From Bradyrhizobium diazoefficiens (GTDB lineage: Bacteria; Pseudomonadota; Alphaproteobacteria; Rhizobiales; Xanthobacteraceae), in assembly GCF_018131015.1 (NCBI RefSeq), contig NZ_JAFCJJ010000039.1, positions 1 through 47,679 on the forward strand: a stretch of 47,679 nt of DNA, written 5' to 3'. This document shows, one piece after another, positions 42,415 to 47,679 of this stretch (the first letter of the stretch is position 1; every line of letters starts with the position of its first letter). The notes under the pieces were generated by a model, which was given only the letters and a program-made list of their open reading frames with translations, did no database searches and was not told where the DNA came from. Made by a program: the position numbers and the translations under genes.

Positions 42415-43413
42415 TCAGAACTTGCCCACGAACAGCAGCTTGATGTCGCGGTCGGGAGTGAAGTCGGCCGCCGTCACGTCGAGGCCCTGCTTGGCTGAGG
42501 CCGCCAGCTTGCCGGGGCAATAACTGACGAGACGGCTTCCCTTGTCGATGGCGAGATGGAAGCTCTTGATCGGGCCCGCCCAGTTGGCGCCGGTCTTGAG
42601 GACGTAGCTGATGCGGCGCTCCTGGACTGCGGCGCCATTGTTGCGCGAGGTGCCCGCCATCCTGTCGAGCTCGCCCAGAAACTCCTCGCTGACGCAATAG
42701 TCCTTGCGGTAGCGCTCGAACTCCTTCGCCAGGGCCTTGTCCTGCCGGAGCGGCTTCCTGAGGATCGTGTCGGTGCTGGCGCCGACGCTGGGCTTGTAGC
42801 TGTGCTCCACGATGACCGGCTTGCCGGGCGGGAAGGTCTGCTCGCGATACACGGCGGTCTTGACCACCCAGCCGGGAGCATAGAGCGGCCGCCCGCGCTC
42901 GTCGCTGCCGGCCGGCATCAGCAGCCCGTCGGACGCCATTTTGGTTCGTGTTGCCGCCGGCAGATCCTGCGGCCTGAACTGCTGCGCGCCGAGCGGAAGC
43001 AGCGGCACCTTGAGCTCGCGCAGCGCGGCGCTGACGTCCTTGTCCCCGACAAAGGCGCGCTGGTCGGTGTTGAACTTGATCGGGCTGCCGTCCACCCTGG
43101 TCTCAAAATCGACGAAGTTCAGCGGATCGCTCGCCGGGAACGAGATGCTTTCGCCTTCCGAAAGGTCGATGTCGGGCAGCGGAAACGCCACCGTGAGCGT
43201 TACCGGCGCCGCGGAAATGTTCACGAATTCGTAGCGGACGCTGACCCGATCGAGCGAGATCCTGAGGTCTTCGCTCCGCATCTCCACGTTTGGCGAGCGG
43301 GTGAACTGCAGGCCGCCGATCGAGAGCTCGGCCGCGGAGTCGTTCGCGACGGCGGGGGATTGGCCGGACAGGATCAGGCCGGTTGCGAGTATGGTTGCAC
43401 GAAGCCGATACAT
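42415..43413 (-). CDS. Exported DUF4424-family protein
   Basis: Predicted 332-residue periplasmic protein. The signal peptide MYRLRATILATGLILSGQSP with PAVAN cleavage precedes a beta-rich body: SAAELSIGGLQFTRSPNVEM, YEFVNISAAPVTLTVAFPLP and SYVLKTGANWAGPIKSFHLA are typical of the DUF4424 family. The function of that family is not established. Two ATG codons stand next to each other (43416 and 43413); AGGAG upstream spaces better to 43413. It is convergent with the caspase gene (70 bp between stops) and divergent from ialB. Confidence 0.85.
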   Translation of the reverse strand: MYRLRATILATGLILSGQSPAVANDSAAELSIGGLQFTRSPNVEMRSEDLRISLDRVSVRYEFVNISAAPVTLTVAFPLPDIDLSEGESISFPASDPLNFVDFETRVDGSPIKFNTDQRAFVGDKDVSAALRELKVPLLPLGAQQFRPQDLPAATRTKMASDGLLMPAGSDERGRPLYAPGWVVKTAVYREQTFPPGKPVIVEHSYKPSVGASTDTILRKPLRQDKALAKEFERYRKDYCVSEEFLGELDRMAGTSRNNGAAVQERRISYVLKTGANWAGPIKSFHLAIDKGSRLVSYCPGKLAASAKQGLDVTAADFTPDRDIKLLFVGKF

Positions 43414-43601
43414 CATCGCTCCTGCTGCTTGAAAATGGTGAGCGGCCGCACCGGCCTCTCCGGGCAAATAATAACAGACACAAAGACTTGCCGGATTGAC
43501 AATCTCTCGACCCGGCTTCCTAGTAAGCATAGGTCAATTGCTCCGACCGGCCAAATCCTTAATCCGCCCGTGCCAGGGCGGTGACCTGCCGTGGACTTCC
43601 A

Positions 43602-44252
43602 ATGCGTTCATTATATTCAGCTGTTTCGCTTCTCTCACTATTTCTTGCTCAGGGCGCCGCGGCCGCCGAAGGCTCCTCATGGTCGACCGACTGGCTGTTC
43701 GGCAGCTCGCCGCAGGCGAACCAGCCGGGGCAGATGGCCCAGGCCAAGCAAAAGGCGCCAGCGGCACCTGCGCAGTCCTCCCAGGCGGCGCCGCCGCAGC
43801 CGGCGGGGGAAAGCCCCCCGGCCGAAAAGACTGAGACGATCAATTTCGACAACTGGATCCTGAGTTGCCGGGAGTTCGTGGAAGGTCCGAAGAAGCGCAA
43901 TTGCGCGATGACGGTCTCCGTCCGCAAGTCGGACACCAACCGTGTGGTGCTGTCGTGGACGGTTCGCCCGAACGACAAGGGACAGCTCGTGTCCGTGATC
44001 GAGACCTTGCCGGGCGTGGCTGTCCCTGCCGGCATTCAGCTCAAGCTGGAGAAGAGCGCGGCCACCCGGACCATTCCTTACGAAGTCTGCGAACCGGCCT
44101 ATTGCTCAGGTTCGTTCGCGATGGACAAGGCGTTCATCCAGGACGCTTCGGCGTCGTCGAAGGTGATGATCGTCGTTACCTCGTCGGCCGGTCAACCCGT
44201 CACGCTGGAATTCCCGATCAAGGGATTTGAGAAGGCCTACGCAAAGATGTGA
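43602..44252 (+). CDS. ialB: Invasion-associated locus B (IalB) family protein
   Basis: Predicted 216-residue exported protein. A signal peptide (MRSLYSAVSLLSLFLAQGAA, cleaved after AAAA) is followed by a Pro/Ala/Gln-rich linker (about 35-80). The IalB-type beta domain comes next, with INFDNWILSCREF, NCAMTVSVRKSDTNRVVLSW and the cysteine pair in YEVCEPAYCSGSF. IalB proteins are periplasmic or envelope proteins; the Bartonella member is linked to erythrocyte entry, and free-living alphaproteobacteria carry many paralogues of unknown role. The ATG at 43602 starts the signal peptide. A bidirectional terminator follows. Confidence 0.87.
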   Translation: MRSLYSAVSLLSLFLAQGAAAAEGSSWSTDWLFGSSPQANQPGQMAQAKQKAPAAPAQSSQAAPPQPAGESPPAEKTETINFDNWILSCREFVEGPKKRNCAMTVSVRKSDTNRVVLSWTVRPNDKGQLVSVIETLPGVAVPAGIQLKLEKSAATRTIPYEVCEPAYCSGSFAMDKAFIQDASASSKVMIVVTSSAGQPVTLEFPIKGFEKAYAKM

Positions 44253-44292
44253 GCCTGCGGCGCAAGGCTCACCAACGCGACGACAAAAAAGA

Positions 44293-44316
44293 AAGCGCCG
44301 GCCATGGCCGGCGCTT
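44293..44316. terminator. Perfect bidirectional rho-independent terminator
   Basis: AAGCGCCGGCCATGGCCGGC then GCTT is a perfect 24-bp palindrome, with an A-run at 44285-44290 on its left and a T-run at 44321-44325 on its right, so each strand ends in a U-tract. It separates the convergent ialB (+) and autotransporter (-) genes. Confidence 0.9.
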
Positions 44317-44343
44317 CTGTCTTTTTGACGGAAGCAACCTCGA

Positions 44344-47300
44344 CTACGGCCCGAAGGTGTAGCGGACGCCACCGAGAACGGCGCCACCGTGGAGAAGGTC
44401 GCCGAAGCGGTAGTCGGCACGGACGAAGCCGAGCAGGCCGGTGGTCTGGGACTGGAAGGAGAGACCGAGGCTGGTCTGATAGAAGGTGCCGACCCGGTTG
44501 GTGGTGAGCGAGACGGGCGCCGAGCCCGCCGCCGTACCCGTGAAGGTGCCACCGGCGTTATCGATGAACTCATGCTGAATGAGCGCGATACCGAACGGCG
44601 ACCAGTTATATCCGCCATACGCGAAGCCGGTTCCGACCCGCGCGCCGGCTCGACCCAGCACGCTCTTCACTTCGTTGAAGCCGAGGATGCCGGCACCGCC
44701 GGCGACCAGGAGGTTATCGAAGTTCGACCTTGTGTAGCTCAGATTGGCGGTGGGCTCGACGAAGAAGTTGTTCGGAAGAGCAAAGGTGTAGCTGACCGAA
44801 CCGTTCACATTGTCCGACTGACCATGGAACTGGGCGTTGTTGAGCGCGGCAGCCGGATTCGTCACGCTCATGTCGTACCAGGAGTGACGGTAGGTGAAGT
44901 CGGTCGAGAACCCGCCCTTCGTCACGAGATAGTACACGCCCATGAACGGAACGTTGAACTTCACTTTGTTGGAGGTCGAGATCAGTTCGTCCGCCGTTGC
45001 CTCGACCTGGCCGCCCGTGATGCCGAAATGGGCGTTCACGCCGCTGCCGCCGAGGTTCAGCCAGCCGCTGTCGGCGCCCGCCTGAACACCGGTAAACTGA
45101 ACGCGCTGCTTCGAGTTGACCGTATCGAAGATCGTCCCGTTCGCGAGACGCTCGGTGCCGGTGGCCGAGATCGTGGTCACACCGCTCGAGACACGGGCCC
45201 AGGGTCCGCCGACCACGTCGCAGGTCTTGTCGGTCCCGGTCATCGGCGTGAACGAGGTGCACGGCCGGTCCGATTTCGGCGAGGCGACGAGGTTGCCGCC
45301 CGGCTGATGGAACGATGCGTCGATCGCGCTGAGCGTTGACAGGATGCTGGTCAGCGGAGCCGCGGCCGGAGCAACCACGACGCCGGCGTTGTAGCCGGCA
45401 GATCCGCCGGAGGTCGCGACCTGGGCCTGGAAGAGCCCGCTCGTGATGGTGGCACCACTCGCGGTGATGGATCCGCCGCCGGAGGAGTTCACGACCGGGA
45501 TGAAGCCGGTGAAGCCGCCGCCCGTCGCAGTACCGTTCAGGACGACGCTGCCCGACGTGCTCGTAACGCGCACCTGGTTCGCGGTGCCGGAGGTCAGGTT
45601 CACCTGGCCCGCGTTGACCGTACCATTACCCGAATAGGCCCCGACCCCGTTGATGTTGGTGGAGCCGCTGCCGCCGTTCAGGGTGATCGTGCCATTGTTG
45701 ACGAGAGCGCCGGACAGCGTGCTGTTTCCGGTGGCGTCGATCGTGCCCGCATTGTTGAAGCCGCCCGCCGTGGCGTTCATCACGCTTCCATTGGCCACGT
45801 TCACAACGCCGCCAGCGTTGTTGGCGAAGCCCGCAGCGAGCGTATTCCACGTGCCGTTGTTGTTGATCGTGCCCGTATTCACGACGTCGGCATTGTAGAT
45901 CGCGTTGTTGGTGACCACACCGGCGTTGTTGAGAACATCGTTGACGGTGCCGTTGTTCGTGATCGTTCCGGTCGCCGTATTGTTAATGCCCGGATTATCC
46001 GTAAGAGTCGCGCCGGCGGCGACGACGATGCTCCCCGAGTTCGACATCGCCGTCGAGACCGTGAGCAGTCCTGCATTCACGTTGAGCGAGCCCGCGGTCG
46101 CATTGGTGAAGGCACTGGCAGTCACCGAACCGCCGATGACGTTGAACGTTCCACCGTTGCTTACACCGCCGGAGAATGCGCCGCCAGAAGCGTTCGCGGT
46201 AGCAGAATTCGTGAACAGACCCGAGACCGTACCGGCTGTCTGCGTGAAGGTCCCTGAGTTGTTGCTGACCGCAGCAAACGTCCCGCCGTTGTTGTTCACG
46301 GTGCCGCCACCGTTGGTGGTCGCGCCCTGAACCTGGCCGCCGGCATTGTTCGTAAACGTGCCACCCGCCAGCAGCCCCAGCGTGTTCTGGAACGTCCCGG
46401 TATTGGTCACGCTGCCTGCAGTCACGGTCGCAGCACCGGTGACGTTCGCACCGGTATTGTTGAAGAACGTGCCGCCGTTGTTGATCAGCGTCGTGATCGT
46501 CCCGCCGTTATTGTTGTTGAACGTTCCGGAAGTGTTGGTCACGCCGGCCATGGTCGCGTTGTTGTCCACCGTGCCGCCGTTGTTGGTGGTCGCGCCCTGG
46601 ACCTGACCGCCCGCATTGTTCGTAAACGTGCCGCCCGTCAGCCCCAGCGTGCTCTGGAACGTCCCGGTATTGGTCACGCTGCCGGCGGACACGGTCGCAG
46701 CACCGGTGACGTTCGCACCGGCATTGTTGAAGAACGTGCCTCCGTTGTTGGTCAGGGTCGTGATCGTCCCGCCATTGTTGTTGTTGAACGTTCCGGCGGT
46801 GTTGATCACGCCGGCCATGGCGGCGTTGTTGGCCACCAGGCCGCCGTTGTTGGTGGTGGTGCCCTGGACCTGGCCACCGATGTTGTTCGTGAACAAGCCG
46901 CCCGTCAGCCCCAGTGTGCCCTGGAATGTCCCGGCGTTGGTTATGCTGCCAGCAGACAGGGTCGCCGCGCCGGAGACGGTTGCACCGGTGTTGTTAGCGA
47001 ACGTGCCACCATTGTTGTTCAGCGTCGTGATCGTTCCGAAGTTGTTGTTGTTGAACGTTCCGGAAGTGTTGATCACGCCCGCCATGGTCGCGTTGTTGTT
47101 CACCGTACCGCCATTGTTGGTGGTGGTGCCCTGGACGTCTCCGCCGGTGTTGTTCGTGAACGTGCCGCCCGTCAGCCCCAGCGTGCTCTGAAATGTCCCG
47201 GCATTGGTCACGGTCCCCGCGGAGATCGTCGCCGCGCCGGAGACCGTCGCGCCGGTCGCGTTGGCGAACGTGCCGCCACTGTTGGTCAGCGTCGTGATCG

Positions 47301-47679
47301 ACCCGCCGTTGTTGTTGTTGAACGTTCCGGAAGCGTTGACCACGCCGGCCATGGTCGCGTTGTTGTTCACCGTGCCGCCATTGTTGGTGGTGGTGCCCTG
47401 GACGTCTCCGCCGGTGTTGTTCGTGAACGTGCCGCCCGTCAGCCCCAGCGTGCTCTGAAATGTCCCGGCATTGGTCACGGTCCCCGCGGAGATCGTCGCC
47501 GCGCCGGAGACCGTCGCGCCGGTCGCGTTGGCAAAGGTGCCGCCATTGTTGTTCAGCGTCGTGATCGTTCCGCCGTTGTTGTTGTTGAACGTGCCGGAGG
47601 TATTGACGACGCCGGCCATGGTCGCGTTGTTGTTCACCGTACCGCCATTGTTGGTGGTGGTGCCCTGGACGTCTCCGCC
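44344..47679 (-). CDS. Autotransporter adhesin, C-terminal 1111 residues (5' end beyond window)
   Basis: The frame is open to the right window edge, so the true start is outside. The visible C-terminus (about the last 290 residues, 44344-45230) is a type V autotransporter beta-barrel: it begins GPWARVSSGVTTISATGTER, alternates hydrophobic strands, and ends GGVRYTFGP with the aromatic residue near the terminus that BAM recognises. Upstream, the passenger is rich in Asn, Gly and Thr and would form a right-handed beta-helix on the cell surface. Residues encoded by about 46284-47679 are near-identical 89-residue repeats (NNNATMAGVVNTSGTFNNNN, TTLNNNGGTF, AGTVTNAGTFQSTLGLTGGT). A short non-identical stretch (46280-45700) links them to the barrel. 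A role in adhesion or autoaggregation is inferred from the architecture. Confidence 0.92.
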   Translation of the reverse strand, partial: GGDVQGTTTNNGGTVNNNATMAGVVNTSGTFNNNNGGTITTLNNNGGTFANATGATVSGAATISAGTVTNAGTFQSTLGLTGGTFTNNTGGDVQGTTTNNGGTVNNNATMAGVVNASGTFNNNNGGSITTLTNSGGTFANATGATVSGAATISAGTVTNAGTFQSTLGLTGGTFTNNTGGDVQGTTTNNGGTVNNNATMAGVINTSGTFNNNNFGTITTLNNNGGTFANNTGATVSGAATLSAGSITNAGTFQGTLGLTGGLFTNNIGGQVQGTTTNNGGLVANNAAMAGVINTAGTFNNNNGGTITTLTNNGGTFFNNAGANVTGAATVSAGSVTNTGTFQSTLGLTGGTFTNNAGGQVQGATTNNGGTVDNNATMAGVTNTSGTFNNNNGGTITTLINNGGTFFNNTGANVTGAATVTAGSVTNTGTFQNTLGLLAGGTFTNNAGGQVQGATTNGGGTVNNNGGTFAAVSNNSGTFTQTAGTVSGLFTNSATANASGGAFSGGVSNGGTFNVIGGSVTASAFTNATAGSLNVNAGLLTVSTAMSNSGSIVVAAGATLTDNPGINNTATGTITNNGTVNDVLNNAGVVTNNAIYNADVVNTGTINNNGTWNTLAAGFANNAGGVVNVANGSVMNATAGGFNNAGTIDATGNSTLSGALVNNGTITLNGGSGSTNINGVGAYSGNGTVNAGQVNLTSGTANQVRVTSTSGSVVLNGTATGGGFTGFIPVVNSSGGGSITASGATITSGLFQAQVATSGGSAGYNAGVVVAPAAAPLTSILSTLSAIDASFHQPGGNLVASPKSDRPCTSFTPMTGTDKTCDVVGGPWARVSSGVTTISATGTERLANGTIFDTVNSKQRVQFTGVQAGADSGWLNLGGSGVNAHFGITGGQVEATADELISTSNKVKFNVPFMGVYYLVTKGGFSTDFTYRHSWYDMSVTNPAAALNNAQFHGQSDNVNGSVSYTFALPNNFFVEPTANLSYTRSNFDNLLVAGGAGILGFNEVKSVLGRAGARVGTGFAYGGYNWSPFGIALIQHEFIDNAGGTFTGTAAGSAPVSLTTNRVGTFYQTSLGLSFQSQTTGLLGFVRADYRFGDLLHGGAVLGGVRYTFGP
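46284..47679 (-). repeat. Tandem 267-bp coding repeats in the autotransporter passenger
   Basis: A fixed landmark (the ATG-like triplet in GGCCATGG or GCCATGG) recurs at 47618, 47351, 47084, 46817 and 46550, exactly 267 bp apart each time, giving 89 residues per unit. The two rightmost full units are almost identical in DNA over long stretches (for example 47150-47260 and 47417-47527), while units further left diverge (GTF spacing, Asn/Ala swaps). The fifth has one extra codon (LGLLAGG for LGLTGG). The array continues past the window edge. Confidence 0.93.

Noticed and set aside
46616..47458. Plus-strand frames repeated along the autotransporter repeats (Val/Pro/Leu-rich)
   Set aside because: They are antisense images of the Asn-Gly-Thr repeats; the minus frame runs through all units into a proper beta-barrel.
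46284..47679. Regularly spaced repeats considered as a CRISPR array
   Set aside because: The period is 267 bp, whole units repeat without unique spacers, and a single coding frame runs through.
1..47679. Search by eye for tRNA, rRNA, insertion-sequence ends, integrase genes or attachment sites
   Set aside because: No transposase or integrase motif, cloverleaf or terminal inverted repeat with target duplication was found; the T6SS locus shows no clear island borders in this window.

Overview
The window is a high-GC stretch of an alphaproteobacterial chromosome, most probably Bradyrhizobium or a close relative. The evidence is strong G/C bias at third codon positions, a CheA N-terminus of rhizobial type at the left edge, mosaic palindromic intergenic repeats like the RIME elements of rhizobia, MocR, Crp/Fnr and IalB family members, and an imp-like type VI secretion locus. 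The genus is inferred from memory of these families, not from a search.

Left part (1-9430): signalling and regulation. The start of cheA lies at the left edge. It is followed by a single-domain response regulator (528-1001, -), two tandem Crp/Fnr-type regulators (1473-3046, +), a stand-alone Hpt protein (3216-3593), a short unknown protein, and a LuxR-type regulator whose N-terminal half looks like a histidine-kinase dimerisation domain with the phospho-accepting His replaced by Arg (4093-4713, -). Next come a 388-residue protein of unknown function, a small exported protein, and a degenerate REC-EAL protein. Three copies of an intergenic palindromic repeat are present in the window.

Middle (8572-15493): a divergent EamA transporter / MocR regulator pair with a clear inverted-repeat operator candidate. 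Then an unknown protein plus SAM methyltransferase operon lies divergent from a GXSXG lipase that resembles the Tle1/DUF2235 T6SS phospholipase effectors. A 309-residue glycine/alanine-rich hydrophobic protein of unknown function follows, encoded just behind clpV.

Core (15523-39983): a near-complete type VI secretion system in two divergent operons. The left operon (-) is tssA-tssB-tssC-hcp-tssE-tssF-tssG-clpV(tssH), then the 309-residue protein. The right operon (+) is vgrG, a DUF6931-like gene, an FHA gene (tagH), tssK, tssL with a C-terminal OmpA/peptidoglycan-binding domain, tssM, tagF, the PP2C phosphatase pppA and the kinase ppkA. Sheath (B/C), tube (Hcp), spike (VgrG), baseplate (A, E, F, G, K), membrane complex (L, M), recycling ATPase (H) and the threonine-phosphorylation control module (PpkA/PppA/FHA/TagF) are all present. 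No tssJ lipoprotein and no PAAR gene were seen.

Right part (40272-47679): a secreted or anchored caspase-family protein with a long coiled coil and its own promoter, a DUF4424 protein, an IalB-family protein, a perfect bidirectional terminator, and the 3' part of a very large autotransporter adhesin. The adhesin passenger contains at least five 267-bp (89-residue) near-identical tandem repeats and runs off the right edge. No tRNA, rRNA, CRISPR or insertion sequence was seen.
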